Source of the DNA: Henckelia pumila
Taxonomy: Eukaryota; Streptophyta; Magnoliopsida; Lamiales; Gesneriaceae
Length of the DNA: 64,000 bases
NCBI RefSeq assembly: GCF_033568475.1
Contig: NW_027331831.1
Coordinates: forward strand, 1-64,000
Reading direction: 5' to 3'
Made by a program: the position numbers and the translations under genes. How positions within the stretch are numbered: position 1 is the first letter of the stretch; the number at the start of each line of letters is the position of its first letter. Below the pieces are notes generated by a model. It was not told the DNA's origin. It did not search any database and worked only from the letters and a program-made list of their open reading frames with translations. This document shows positions 46,222 to 57,308 of the stretch, in pieces.

Positions 46222-46287
46222 TCCTCAAACACTTCTGATTCCAATTTTCAGAAAACCTTCTTGTATTTCCGGCGCTTGCTTCAAGAA

Positions 46288-46572
46288 ATGGCCATTCGAC
46301 AAATGCTTAAACGATCTTTATCAAGTGAGAAAAGATCAAATTCAATGGGATCAGCTGATGTTCCTAAAGGACATTGTGCTGTTTATGTAGGAGAGAGTGA
46401 ACATAAGCAACGATTTGTCATTCCCATATCACACTTGAACCACCCTTGGTTTCAAGATTTGCTATGCCAAGCTGAAGAAGAATACGGATTTAACCATCCA
46501 ATGGGTGGCCTTACCATTCCTTGCAGTGAAGATTTATTTGTTGATGTCGCCTATCGCTTGAGAAGATTATGA
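46288..46572 (+). CDS. SAUR family protein, type B, promoter disrupted
   Basis: 94 intact codons: [29 protein letters not shown] (25-36), [16 protein letters not shown] (40-55), [15 protein letters not shown] (60-74), [19 protein letters not shown]. There are unusual residues at positions other copies keep: H for Y in SYLN, W for S in HPSF, N for C in GFCHP. I start at the conserved MAIRQ; an upstream in-frame ATG at 46261 is in leader sequence. Only about 60 bp of native leader remain; copia C lies beyond, and the ancestral TATA segment is deleted (see 42242). It may be unexpressed or driven from the LTR. Confidence 0.9.
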   Translation: MAIRQMLKRSLSSEKRSNSMGSADVPKGHCAVYVGESEHKQRFVIPISHLNHPWFQDLLCQAEEEYGFNHPMGGLTIPCSEDLFVDVAYRLRRL

Positions 46573-47900
46573 TGATGTATAATATACAGAAGTTTAGAGA
46601 AGTGGAATGTCATATGCTAGTTAGATAGATAGTTTGAGGGATTCATGTCTTTCATTCCTTTTTCCATCACGATCAGTGTACGTACATGATTTGGGAAAAG
46701 ATACGTATGCCAAGAATATTCTGGAAATTAGTGAGCCAATACTTGATTCAAAAGCTTTTAGCTTGTTCTAATTTATCGCACAATGATTCTGTCATCTCAG
46801 TTGCATAGTTTCATGTTCAGAGGCATATATTTTCAAACATTAGTCCGACTGCCAGCATCTTTTAAGGGCTCACAGAAGAAAACCACGAATTGCATTAATT
46901 TATTTCATGCAGATCATCGGAAAGCAAAGAAAAATTCATAAATAAATTTAAAATGGAGTGTCATCCAAGAAGTAGCTTGTGTATTTAAAATCTCTCCATC
47001 TCGTGAAGGCGAGACAATTTTGGGAATATACATGTACACTGTTCAAATTCATTGCCCTGTCTGTCTCATTGCTCTAACGCAGATTTGGACCGAATATATA
47101 CGTGAGAATCAATATTTGTATCAAGAAGCATGAGGTGAACCAAACAAACCAAGAATAGCTTCAAGAAAATTTTTAACGATCACTCTAAGTTTGTCAGAAA
47201 GCAAAGAAGACATCAAATGATCAAACACAAAGTGCATAATGATTTTAAGTTCAAGAAATAGCTTGTATAGTTGTAGTTGTAATCTTGCAGATGGCTGTTC
47301 CAAGCTTATGCCAACTCTAGTCAAATTCCTTTATCCGCAATTTTTACGCTAAACTAGTGATTTGAAGATCTGAATTACGGCATACGGCACATCACATGAC
47401 TTTTCTTTCTCGAATCATATTCATCATTTAATTAGACCTCTCTCAATCTCCATTCAAGAGCAAACAAATTGATAAATTTGGCCCAATACATCTTCATATA
47501 AAATCATCTTTGTTCCTTAAATATGATCCACTTAACATTTAGTAAATGCTGTTTAATTAACAGCAAACAAAGGTGGCACTACATCCCTCAAATTATAGAA
47601 CTCATACCAAACAGAGTTGTGGTTCAAATGAATTTGGACCAGCTTACAGTTTTATTGTCTTCATTGGCAGATAGTAAGATGAATTACTTGAGTAGGGTCT
47701 TCTAAGACTTTGTGGCTGATGGTGGTGGGGAAATATGCTTCTGAAAGGACAGATGGTTCATGATATACGATGGAAGACAAATTCATGTGATTCTTCATGT
47801 GCTCTTCTTAACATCAATTTTAGCCACCTACCGTGCATCTACTTGCCTGTTTTCTGGACCACTATCAAGATTTTGAAGGATAAGTGGCCTTAGATTCATC
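46573..47900 (+). other. SAUR spacer with type B promoter
   Basis: SAUR 3' flank, then a type B upstream region (TTGAGTAGGGTCTTCTAAG near 47690, ACAAATTCATGTGATTCTTC near 47777, GGACCACTATCAAGATTTTG near 47856). Short open frames here show no domain. Confidence 0.65.
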
Positions 47901-47908
47901 TATATATA
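47901..47908 (+). promoter_or_regulatory. TATA box of SAUR at 48027
   Basis: TATATATA in ATTCATCTATATATAATATTCC, about 125 bp before the ATG. Confidence 0.7.
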
Positions 47909-48026
47909 ATATTCCTTACTCCCAAGCTTCAAACCAACAAGATAAGCACCACTCAATTCCATAAAACATTTCTCAGTTTCTTGCTGTGTTTTCTGCTTTT
48001 GCTTCACACCCACTTTAACACAAGAA

Positions 48027-48311
48027 ATGGCCATTCGACAAATACTTAAACGATCTCTATCAAGTGAGAAAAGATCAAATTCAACGGGATCAGCTGATGT
48101 TCCGAAAGGATATTGTGCTGTTTACGTCGGGGAAAGTGAATATAAGCAACGATTCATCATTCCTGTATCATATTTGAACCATCCTTCATTTCAAGATTTG
48201 CTTTGCCAAGCTGAAGAAGAATACGGATTTTGCCACCCAATGGGAGGCCTCACCATTCCTTGCAGTCAAGATTTGTTCGTTGATGTCACCTCTCGCTTGA
48301 GAAGAACATGA
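48027..48311 (+). CDS. SAUR family auxin-responsive protein, type B
   Basis: 94 residues with the full SAUR pattern: [29 protein letters not shown] (25-36), [16 protein letters not shown] (40-55), [15 protein letters not shown] (60-74), [19 protein letters not shown]. The leader carries a small extra piece (CACCCACTTTAACACAAG) before the ATG relative to 2889. Promoter, TATA and 3' flank are all present, so this looks like a complete working copy. The gene order and the lack of introns fit a tandem SAUR array. Confidence 0.96.
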   Translation: MAIRQILKRSLSSEKRSNSTGSADVPKGYCAVYVGESEYKQRFIIPVSYLNHPSFQDLLCQAEEEYGFCHPMGGLTIPCSQDLFVDVTSRLRRT

Positions 48312-49351
48312 TGTGTTATACACCAGATTTTAGTCCAGTAGAATAGAAATTTGTATACTATTTAGTCTAGTTTCAGGGGCATATTCTTCCCTTTTCTCCA
48401 ACCACAATCAGAGCTATGGTATTGGGAAAAGATTCAAAGTTATAAATACAAGAAAATTTTTGTAATTAACGCGCCAACTGTTATATTCAAATGCATTATC
48501 TTGCAGTTGGTATAAATTCTTTGGGACTCCGTAAAGTATTACAAAAAGATGTGAAAATATGAACAAATTATGACTTGCAAGAAAATTTTAGGAAATTAGT
48601 GGGCTAATAATTGATTCAAAAGCTTATATCTTGTTCTAATTTGTTGCATGTTAGTTCTGTTGGAAGACTCAGCAAGATCTAAAATACATAATCGGTGAGA
48701 ATGTCAATGGGAGAAGGCACAGGTTATTTCCAAGAAAATTTGAACGGCAAGAAAATTCTCATCGATCAACAGATTTGGACCAAGAACTCCGAAATATATA
48801 TGGGAGAATTGATATTTATATCTGGCTGGAAGTTTATCTTAATTCATTCAGACAATTGATGGCCCATAAAGACCAAGAATGACTTCAAGAATTAATCTCT
48901 TAATTTAATCAGAAAGCAAAGAAAACATAGATTCAATTCAAGAAATGGCTCGTTTAGTTTAATCTCTAAGAACGTAAATGTTGAACAAGGCTGTTCCGAG
49001 TTTATAGCCAACTCCACTCAAATTCCTTTATATGCAAATTTCAATGGAGGTACATGACTTTCCATTCCTAACTCGTATTCATCATTTAAGACCTCTCAAT
49101 ATTTGTTGAAAAGCAACCAAACAACAGAATCCCAGTTGAGAATCAAGCCTCAAATTGGTTTATGGGGCCCAAGACATCATATGGCCATGCATATATAAAC
49201 TCATCTTTGCTTTAAAAGTATAAGCCATCTAAAATTTAGTGAATGCTATTGAATTAGCAGCAAATAAAGAGGCCACCTTATTATACCAAGCATAGAATTG
49301 TGGTTCCAACTTCCTGTTTCTTGATTAGCAGACAACAATGTAAATCTTGGT
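48312..49351 (+). other. SAUR spacer
   Basis: 3' flank of the gene at 48027 and then type B upstream sequence (TTGTGGTTCCAACTTCCTG near 49300) that runs straight into a SAUR coding fragment at 49352. No other gene. Confidence 0.6.
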
Positions 49352-49447
49352 GAAGAATACGGATTTTGCCATACAATGGGAGGCCTCACCATTCCTTGCA
49401 GTGAAGAAGTGTTTGTTGATCTCACCTCTTGCTTGAGAAGAACATGA
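49352..49447 (+). pseudogene. SAUR 3' fragment fused to promoter sequence
   Basis: Last 31 codons of a type B SAUR ([20 protein letters not shown] and on to CLRRT, stop), with a normal 3' flank. The upstream string AATGTAAATCTTGGTG belongs to the distal type B promoter, where GGGGTGACTT should follow; here GAAGAATACGG follows instead. Promoter core, leader and the first two thirds of the gene are deleted. Confidence 0.88.
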
Positions 49448-49515
49448 TGTTTTATTGACTAGATTTTAGTCTTTTAGAGTAGAAACTTATATATTTTACC
49501 TAGTTTGAGGGATTG

Positions 49516-49563
49516 CAACGAAGATCTATTCATTGATCTCACTTTTTGATTGAGCAGAATATG
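49516..49563 (+). pseudogene. Tiny SAUR 3' fragment
   Basis: CNEDLFIDLTF, a stop, then LSRI and a stop; this matches the end of SAUR genes ([14 protein letters not shown] in the gene at 1446). It sits within the 3' flank of the previous fragment. Fewer than 20 codons, so the assignment rests on a short match. Confidence 0.6.
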
Positions 49564-50505
49564 ATAATATGGAATACTATACTACATTTTAGAAAGTAAA
49601 AATTCGTATACTTCCCTTTGGGGATTCTTGTCGATCTTCGATCGTTGGATATATATTATATACAATTGCAGATGATAAATCCTTGAAACAAAAATACCAT
49701 GTGAAATATTTATTGCATCACAGTTTTTGCTTGAACTCAAAAGTAATAGTATTTTCATTTGTATTCTTTACTCTGCAAGAGCTCTGATATAACACCAACT
49801 CTTTGCAAGGAGTGGTTGAAACCTGCTTAAGACCAATAAAATCGCATAGTTATCACAATCATGATAATAAAACCGAGCATATGTCACTGTTCTCCATGAT
49901 CCACAAGATACTGAGAGAATTTTTAACATGTGAGGCAACACATATGATCACTAGCTAATTGATCAAGCCAGTAGGAAAAATGTTGAGAGTACTGTTGATT
50001 TTCCATGAAATAAAATCCACGTAGAACTATCAGATCGCATCGATTCCTACGAAGCAGAATGGTATTAGATATGCAATAGTTGTGTGTAATTCTTCCAACT
50101 CCAATTATATCTGGTGAAAAAGATCTTGGTTGTTGATATTATTTATCCTCTTATGGCATTCTTGCATTTTGTACCTCTATACTAAATTAACTTTGTAGTT
50201 GACATTTGCATAATTTGGGTGGGAAAACTTTAGTTTTCTGTACATCATCTTTTGATAAATTTAATTTGAATTTCTAACTAAAATTAGGCAGATCGAAAGA
50301 AAATTGTAGTTTGTTGCTGAAATTGGTAGGGAACAATGTCTCCAACATTGACTAATACTGGTGATTAATGGAAGACAAAGCCATGTTATTCCTCATGTGC
50401 CTTTGTTTCTCAAATTTCTCCAGCCACATGCTGATCCATTCGCAAGTCGCATCTTGACCACTCGATTTGAACTACTTTCTTGAACTACAATCTCATCGAT
50501 CTATC
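49564..50505 (+). other. Spacer with type A promoter
   Basis: AT-rich DNA with no gene to about 50290, then the type A upstream block (GTTGCTGAAATTGGTAGGGAAC near 50312, CCTCATGTGCC near 50392) as before 1446. Confidence 0.6.
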
Positions 50506-50513
50506 TATATATA
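50506..50513 (+). promoter_or_regulatory. TATA box of SAUR at 50625
   Basis: TATATATA in ATCTATCTATATATACAAC, about 119 bp before the ATG. Confidence 0.7.
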
Positions 50514-50624
50514 CAACACATTTTTTCAGCTCAAAACCATCAAAAAACATTCACTTGCTTCACTAAAAATCCTTCATTTTCTTTCACCTTTTGCTTTAGC
50601 AAGAGTTGCTTCTATACATCGACA

Positions 50625-50906
50625 ATGGCCATTCGACAAATCCTTAGACGTTCTTTATCGAGTGAAAGAAGATCAAACTTGAACGGATCAGCTGATGTCC
50701 CGAAAGGACATTTCGCTGTTTATATTGGGGAGAGCGAATGTAAACAACGATTTATTGTTCCAATATCATACCTGAACGATCCTTCATTTCAAGATTTGTT
50801 AAGTAAAGCTGAAGAAGAATTTGGGTTCTGCCATCCAATGGGTGGAATCACCATCCCCTGCTCCGAAGATTTATTCATTGAGCTAACCTCTCGTTTGGGA
50901 AGATAA
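50625..50906 (+). CDS. SAUR family auxin-responsive protein, type A
   Basis: 93 residues, one shorter than its paralogues: [29 protein letters not shown] (25-36), [16 protein letters not shown] (40-55), [15 protein letters not shown] (60-74), [18 protein letters not shown]. It combines type A features (NDPSF, EEEFGF, LGR) with a type B-like MAIRQIL start. Its promoter and leader are of type A. It probably has the general SAUR role in auxin-controlled growth. It is the only intact type A copy in the right arm. Confidence 0.96.
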   Translation: MAIRQILRRSLSSERRSNLNGSADVPKGHFAVYIGESECKQRFIVPISYLNDPSFQDLLSKAEEEFGFCHPMGGITIPCSEDLFIELTSRLGR

Positions 50907-51370
50907 TGATCATATTACTTGTTCTATTTACCTTTCAATGAATTCTTCATTAAAAAAAAAAAAAATCTGTATACTCGTAGCTAGTTTGAGGTTCTCCTCT
51001 CTTTTTATGTGTTCAAAATCATGTAAATGTTGTTAGCAGGAAAATGAAATTAAATTATGAATAAAAGAGCATTTTTGGTATATATGGAGTCAATTTTTCG
51101 GATGTTCATGAAATTTTCAAGAATGCATTTATCTAAACAAATCATTATGATTTGAAATCCATCGATCCAAATTAATCATACTTCTACCATTGATATGAAC
51201 ACGAGACTCTGTAAAATATGAAATATAGATGTGAGAAGCTATGTTTATGTCGGCTATTTAATTGTCTATGAATATGCTTTGACTTAGTTGTGGTGAGCTG
51301 CAGAAAGCCATGAATTACCTTAAGAAAAATATCTACAATTTCTTTTAAGTTGTTATTATTGTAATAAACA
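50907..51370 (+). other. SAUR 3' flank
   Basis: A-run at 50953-50966 and AT-rich DNA; no gene seen. Confidence 0.5.
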
Positions 51371-51376
51371 ATATCT

Positions 51377-51893
51377 ATGTTAAGAGGCGAATTGGCTCGG
51401 ACCCCATCATTGCATAGCAACAAGAGAAGAGAGTTCGAGAGTTTGGATGAATCAAATGCACATTTATTCTTTCGCGGTAGGGTGTCTAGTGGATTATGGA
51501 ACCGAGTTCGAGAGTGGCTTGGCATGAAGAAGATCACGAGTTCACAACATTCTATCTTGCAAGCTTATAGGAGGCAGTATAGGGGATCTTCGAAAATAGC
51601 AAAGATGAGATTGGTAGCATTAGCAGCTTCTGTGTACCAGGTGTGGACGGCACGTAACAGAGCTGCGTTCGAGGACATTAGCCCAGTTGTGGAAGAAATG
51701 TTCGCTAGAGTCCAGATTTTAGTTTTTAGATGTATTCCTTATGTTCCTCAAATAGACTGTGATTGATTGTGTTTAAGCCTCCATGAGGATGGTGTCTATT
51801 TGAGATTGTGTATCTCCTGGGGATGCCCAATGTATCTTGTATTTTTACCTTCTTTTAATGAAGCCATTTTTATTAAAAAAAAAAAAAAAAAAA
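51377..51893 (+). mobile_element. LINE 3' end (zf-RVT domain), 5'-truncated
   Basis: Open frame to 51766 with SLDESNAHLFFRGRVSSGLW, WLGMKKITSS, YRRQYRGSSKIAKMRLVALA and VYQVWTARNRAAFE. This is the C-terminal zf-RVT region found after the reverse transcriptase of plant LINEs and related RT genes. The first Cys pair of the finger is missing or changed. A short 3' UTR ends in a poly(A) run at 51875-51893. The 5' truncation plus poly(A) is the usual LINE insertion signature. I could not settle the target duplication. Confidence 0.85.
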
Positions 51894-52341
51894 GAGAAGA
51901 GAAGAGAGAGTACATAACTTAGATATTAGGCCATTACCTATGACAACAAAAATACCAAAATGACCAATGTGTTCTTACAAAATATCGATTTTATAAATTT
52001 TCAATGAATAAGCGTGAACTTTAGATAATAGAATTTCATTGAAGAAAATATTCAAATTTCTCCTCGTAGAGGCTCGGTTAGCCAATGCATTAGCCACCAT
52101 ATTTCCTTCCCAGAAAACGTGAGAGAATATAATTGGCCATAACTAATAAATCTTCTAGATTTGGGATTGGGAAAAAACTTGCGTCCAATGTATCTATCGT
52201 TTCCTAAATGCTAAACTGGTTCTTCAAGAATTTAACAGTGGCATGTGATGTGTCACATGATTTTTCAATGAGGACCTCAAAATTTGTTACAGAGCACAAG
52301 GCCCCATCATTTGTCATTACGAACAAAATAAATCCCACTCG
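51894..52341. other. Spacer, no gene seen
   Basis: Purine-rich GAGAAGAGAAGAGAGAG just after the LINE, then unremarkable AT-rich DNA. Confidence 0.4.
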
Positions 52342-52359
52342 AGAAAGTGAATTATTAGG

Positions 52360-52614
52360 CTCACAGCGGCATAGGCGAGTTGCTAAGGCCTGAGGTGACG
52401 TGGAAAAAAATTCCTCAGCGTTGCGGGTTCGATCCTTGTGTGGAGCATATTCCCTGCTGAAATATTGTGGGGGTATGCTCTGGGGATTGGGCCATGTGCT
52501 CCCTCCCTCAGGTCCCTGCCGCTCGTGCACATCCCTCGATTTACCTTTCGCATGAGCCAATAAGCCTATGACTCATGTGAAATGGGTCCCCTTCGGGATC
52601 AACCTTTTTAAAAT
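52360..52614 (+). mobile_element. tRNA-type SINE, 255 bp
   Basis: Flanked by a perfect 18-bp direct repeat, AGAAAGTGAATTATTAGG (52342-52359 and 52615-52632). It has a pol III box B, GGTTCGATCC, at 52426-52435, and a box A-like region near 52372-52385. The 3' end reads CCCCTTCGGGATCAACC then TTTTTAAAAT. Size, promoter and target-site length all fit a tRNA-derived SINE mobilised by a LINE. The open frames inside are incidental. Confidence 0.93.
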
Positions 52615-52632
52615 AGAAAGTGAATTATTAGG

Positions 52633-53490
52633 ATCAGTCCTTATTCTGGTAATATATTTATGGGGTCCCCAAAAGAACAGAGACATCTGAATTTCTCTGC
52701 TTAAATCATATCATACACTTGTTCTTTGTAGGCCAAACTATTCTAAATCATGATTGGATATGTCCACATGGCCTGATCTTGATTAGTAGACAACAAGATT
52801 AAGTTTCGGTGGGATAATTTAACTAACATGAATATTGATGGGTTATAATCTAATTTGACTTTCTCCCAAGCCCAAGCCCAAGCCCAAGCCCAAGCCCAAG
52901 CCCAAGCCCAGTGATTCAATCCATTTGGGTCCCAGATTATTTATTGCGACATTTTATCAAGACCCATAAATTCCTAAAGTTTATAAGAGGCTAAACCCAT
53001 GAAACTCTCCGACTATCTAATTATTAAGTTACGCACTCTATAGTCACATGCTCTAGTTTTCTAGAACTTTTATTGGGCAAATACTGACTTGAGCCTCGGA
53101 GTGTCTTCGACGGGCAACCCCCGGCGCCACTCACTTTGCTTTGTGATGCAGGTAACAACCCACGAAGTTCGGACTTTGGAACAGTTCGAGTATTGATCCG
53201 GCTATCCAGATCTCCACAAGTTACTCCGATTTTTTCTAATCGGGTAATATCAATTTTTTGCTACATCAAAGATCAAAAGAATCCCAAGAAATATTTAATA
53301 AGAGGCTCCGAAATGACTGACGATTCATTAAATTGCTTTTATATAATCTGATGATTGGCAGACAAATTCATGTGATTCTTCATATGCTCTTGTTTATCTT
53401 CAATTTTTGTTAGCTACCGTACGTCCACTTGCCTGTTTCTGCGGACCACAATCAAGATTTTAAAGGATAATAATTGGCAATGATATTCAT
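52633..53490 (+). other. Spacer with hexamer microsatellite and type B promoter
   Basis: Contains (CCCAAG)n at 52865-52910, about 7.5 units. From about 53340 the type B upstream blocks appear (TGATGATTGGCAGACAAATTC). Confidence 0.65.
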
Positions 53491-53491
53491 C

Positions 53492-53501
53492 TATATATAT
53501 A
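53492..53501 (+). promoter_or_regulatory. TATA box of broken SAUR at 53640
   Basis: TATATATATA in the conserved type B setting, about 145 bp before the ATG. Confidence 0.65.
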
Positions 53502-54007
53502 TTCCTCACTTCCAAGCTTCAAACCACAAGCTAAGTACTCCTCAAACACTTCTTAATTATTCCAGTTTCCCTAAAACTTTTCACAGATTCTTCTTATATT
53601 TTCTTCTCTTGCTTCAGCTACTAACTTTTTAATACAGAAATGACCATTCGACAAATACTTAAACGATCTTTATCAAGTGAGAAAAGATCACATTCAACAG
53701 GATCGTCTGATGTTCCGAAAGGATATTGTGTGATAAGTCAACACCTCAATTCATGCCCAATTCTTCTCCATGATTTTGGCAGATTCACGATTACATTTAT
53801 TTGGATTACAATCAACTTTATTGTGTACTTAAAATATAATATTTACCATTCCATCATAGGATTAGTTTCCTCGTTTATCTCTGTAAATTTACTGTATATA
53901 ATTGGGCATATCAAAGAAGGAATATATGATCATTCTTCTTCCATCCTCATTACTTGTTTATGGTATCAGAGCCCTTGAATTTTTTTATCCCACCTCAATC
54001 CTCAACC

Positions 54008-55524
54008 ATGACTGATTCAAGTGAAGTCACGGTTATGTCCAACAAAAGAGACACTTCATCAATCTCTACTTCTTCACAAATTATCTCTCTTAATACAGCC
54101 GCACTAATTCCTCAGAAACTGTCAAAAGGAGGAAATTATGCAATCTGGAACTCGCAAATGACGAATCTTCTTCTCGGTTACGATCTCCTAGACTTTGTGG
54201 ATGGAACACATCCATGTCCACCAACTAATGACCCAGAATACAAAACTTGGATTCGGCAAGATCGTCTACTACTTCTTGCTATCCAATCTGCTGTTTCTGG
54301 GCCAGTGGGACCACTCGTCTCACGCTGCAAAATTCAGAGGAAGCATGGAATACACTCCAGGCTGCATATGCCAACAAATCTAATACTCGAATGGTTGGAC
54401 TCTTTGACGCTCTCACAAAAGTAAATCAAGAAGGCAAGAGCATCTCTGATTTCATGCAATCTGTTAAAACCATTATTGATGATCTTGCTATGATCGGACG
54501 TGAATTAAGCGATGGAGAAATCGTAGTTCACACACTCAATGGTCTCACAAATGATTATAAAGAAATCAAAGCAGCCTTACGTGCACGAGAATCACCCATC
54601 TCTTTTGAAGAATTAGTTGAGAAGTTGCTTGATTATGAATCTACTCTCACACGCTCGCATCCAACAAAAGAAGACTCTTCCATCACAGCTCAATTCTCAC
54701 AAAAACATCACAACAAGAAGGGCAAAAACAGCAACTTCAACACATTCGCAAACAAGTCCGTCTATGACGCAAACAACAATGGGTACAATTGGAATATTGG
54801 TAATCAACCCCAAAGGAATTCTCGTCAGAATCACCCAAGTCAAAATTATTCCAGAAACTCCCACAAGCAAGGATTCACATTTAACCAACCACATCAAAAT
54901 TGGAGATCTCCATTCAATGCCAACCAGTCTCAAGTCATCTGTCAGTTATGTGACAAACCCGGTCATGGTGCCAAAGTGTGTCGCTCTCACCCTTCACCTT
55001 CACCTTGGCCACAAGCAAACCACACAACTCACCCAACTTTGGGTGATCAATCTGGCTGGATTGTTGACTCTGGAGCTTCGCACCACATCACCTCGGACCT
55101 CCAAAATCTCTCTGTTCATTCTACGTACGATGGTAATGAAGATATCATGGTCGGCGACGGTAATAACGTTTCTATTACTCATACAGGATTTACTACTCTC
55201 AAATCTTGTGGACCTACCTTTAACCTCAATAATGTTTTGTGTGCTCCTAAAATCAAGAAAAATCTATTATCTGTTTCTCAGTTTTGTTCTCAAAATAATA
55301 GCTCCATTGAATTTTTTCCTGACTTCTTTCTTGTGAAGGATCTAACTACGGGGGCATCCTTGGTGCGAGGCCGGAATAGAGGCAATGTGTATGAATGGCC
55401 AACGGCAGTGCTTGGTAGATCAAACTCATCGCCCATACATTCAACTCACACAGGCACCATGTCACGTCCTTCCCTTCCAAGCATCAACCTTTGGCATAGG
55501 CGTCTTGGCCACCCATCCTCATGA
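54008..55524 (+). pseudogene. Copia D gag and protease
   Basis: Start MTDSSEVTVMSNK at 54008. GGNYAIWNSQMTNLLLGYDL, a frameshift near 54325, then SEEAWNTLQAAYANKSNTRM, an Asn/Gln-rich part, and zinc knuckle CQLCDKPGHGAKVC at about 54938-54979. The protease site WIVDSGASHHIT is at about 55059. HRRLGHPSS opens the integrase zinc domain before a TGA at 55522. Confidence 0.92.
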
Positions 55525-56867
55525 ATTCTCCATCAAATCATTGCTTCTCATATGTTACCATCATCTAAATCTACCATCTTCCCTAATTTCTGTAATGCTT
55601 GTTTAAGTAATAAAAGTCATAAACTTCCATTTGGCACATCTTCATTGCGTTGTTCAAGACCTTTAGAAGTGCTGTTTATGGATGTCTGGGGACCTGCACC
55701 TCTCATTTCCTTTGATAATCATCGCTACTATGTCATTTTTGTAGACTACTTCACTAAATATACATGGCTCTATTTACTCAAAAATAAATCTGATGTTGCC
55801 TCCATCTTTGAAAAGTTTAAATCTCTTGTTGAACGTTATTTTTCAACAACCATTCAAACTGTTTACACAGATGGAAGTGGTGAAGCCACTGTTTTGGGTC
55901 ATTTTCTTTCTCAAGTAGGAATCCAACATCTAAGATCTCCCCCCCATACCCCTGAACATGTTGGTACAGCTGAGCGCAAACATCGACATATTGTCGAAAC
56001 TGCTCTTAGCTTACTTCACCATGCTTCTATGCCACTGACATATTGGTCTTTAGCCTTCAAAGCTGCAGTTTATCTCATCAACCGCATGCCGTCTCCGGTC
56101 ACACAAAACAAATCCCCATTCTCACAGCTATTTAACGAGACACCTCATTACTCATTACTCAAAGCATTTGGATGTCTTTGTTATCCATGGCTTAGACCAT
56201 ACACTTCTAACAAACTCGAACCACGATCCCGACCTTGTGTATTTGTTGGATATTCAATATCCCATCATGCATACATGTGTCTTGACCCCCTCTCAAATAA
56301 AATCTTTATCTCTAGACATGTAATTTTTATTGAAGACTCCTTTCCCTTTCAAAATACAATCTCTAAACCCGAGTCATCCCCAAACCTCTCTTACCTTGAT
56401 ACTTGGCTACCCAAGTCCATCGTTGACAATTCCAATCCCCCTACTTCTACAATAGTCACTGATATCACTCCTAGATTTTCACCACCTTTATTGAGATCAC
56501 AACCAAAGCTCACGAATCTGCCACCTATCTGCACTCCTCACCCCAAAACCCCATATTCTTCATTTCCCAGCCCTCATTCTAACTTAGACAGTGGAGTTTT
56601 CCATACTCATCCAAACCTCTTGGAAAAGGAGAGCTCATCCTCCCCCACCTCTCTTTCCGGGCCTCGATCACAGGATGAATCCAGCTCCTCCAGGTCAGTC
56701 CCTCCTCCTCTACGTCTTCACCTTCTCCTATTATAAATAAATCTCACCCTTACAATACTAGGCTGAAAAGTAATATTACCAAACCCAAAAATATTCTTGA
56801 CCTACATACCACCACAAACTCTCCAAATATTGAACCACATACCTTTAAACAAGCACATAAACATCAT
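55525..56867 (+). pseudogene. Copia D integrase
   Basis: Same frame as before the TGA. CNACLSNKSHKLPF (second half of the zinc domain), FMDVWGPAPLISFDNHRYYV, VYTDGSGEA, HTPEHVGTAERKHRHIVETA and the conserved VFVGYSISHHAYMCLDP. A frameshift near 56690 leads into the last frame. The Gln-Asn before GTAERK is replaced by EHV. Confidence 0.9.
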
Positions 56868-57308
56868 GTGTGGCGTCAAGCCATGAGTGATGAATATAAT
56901 GCTCTTCTCTCCAATCATACTTGGTCCCTTATTCCACGCACTCCCACACAAAATGTTATTGGGTGTAAGTGGGTCTACAAAATTAAAAAGAATCCCGATG
57001 GGTCGATAGCTCGTTATAAAGCTCGCCTAGTAGCTAAAGGTTTTCAGCAACGACCCGGAGTTGATTTTTTTGAAACTTATAGCCCCGTTGTTAAGCCCAC
57101 AACAGTTCGATTACTACTTTCTCTTGCTGTAACCAACAGTAAGCAAAGATTTGTCATTCCCGTGTCATATTTAAATCATCCTTCATTTCAAGATTTACTA
57201 TGCCAAGCTGAAGAAGAATACGGATTTTGCCAACCAATGGGTGGCCTCACCATTCCTTGCAGTGAAAATTTGTTTGTTGATGTCACCTCTCGCTTGAGGA
57301 GAACATGA
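56868..57308 (+). CDS. In-frame copia RT / SAUR fusion ORF
   Basis: Open frame of 146 codons. Residues 1-91 are the start of a copia reverse transcriptase ([58 protein letters not shown]). From about residue 92 it is the C-terminal 55 residues of a type B SAUR. The frame is really a segment of the longer broken copia pol, and the first ATG is internal to RT, so translation is doubtful. No promoter is evident directly upstream. It is most likely a by-product of the deletion, but it is structurally a chimeric gene. Confidence 0.55.
   Translation: MWRQAMSDEYNALLSNHTWSLIPRTPTQNVIGCKWVYKIKKNPDGSIARYKARLVAKGFQQRPGVDFFETYSPVVKPTTVRLLLSLAVTNSKQRFVIPVSYLNHPSFQDLLCQAEEEYGFCQPMGGLTIPCSENLFVDVTSRLRRT

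Larger units (their letters stand above)
53731..57139 (+). mobile_element. Copia D, 3'-truncated
   Basis: 5' LTR about 53731-53949 (the exact start is ambiguous among three TG pairs, 53727-53732), PBS TGGTATCAGAGCC at 53961. Then gag, protease, integrase and the first third of RT. The rest of RT, RNase H and the 3' LTR are missing. It is of the short-LTR Ale-like kind but clearly different in sequence from copia C. Confidence 0.9.
53640..57308 (+). pseudogene. SAUR type B split by copia D
   Basis: The 5' part, 53640-53730, encodes [17 protein letters not shown] and on to VPKGYC. Copia D follows. The 3' part, about 57140-57308, encodes [16 protein letters not shown], then [15 protein letters not shown], and ends SRLRRT. 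About 25-30 bp between them (AVYVGESEY in paralogues) are lost, along with the 3' end of the copia. There is no target duplication on the right, so a deletion followed the insertion. The promoter of the SAUR gene is intact. Confidence 0.92.

Noticed and set aside
52204..52560. 118-codon minus-strand frame
   Set aside because: Mostly antisense of the SINE and its flank.
54617..55336. 239-codon frame overlapping copia D gag
   Set aside because: Out-of-frame shadow; the gag and protease motifs are in the frame from 54247.
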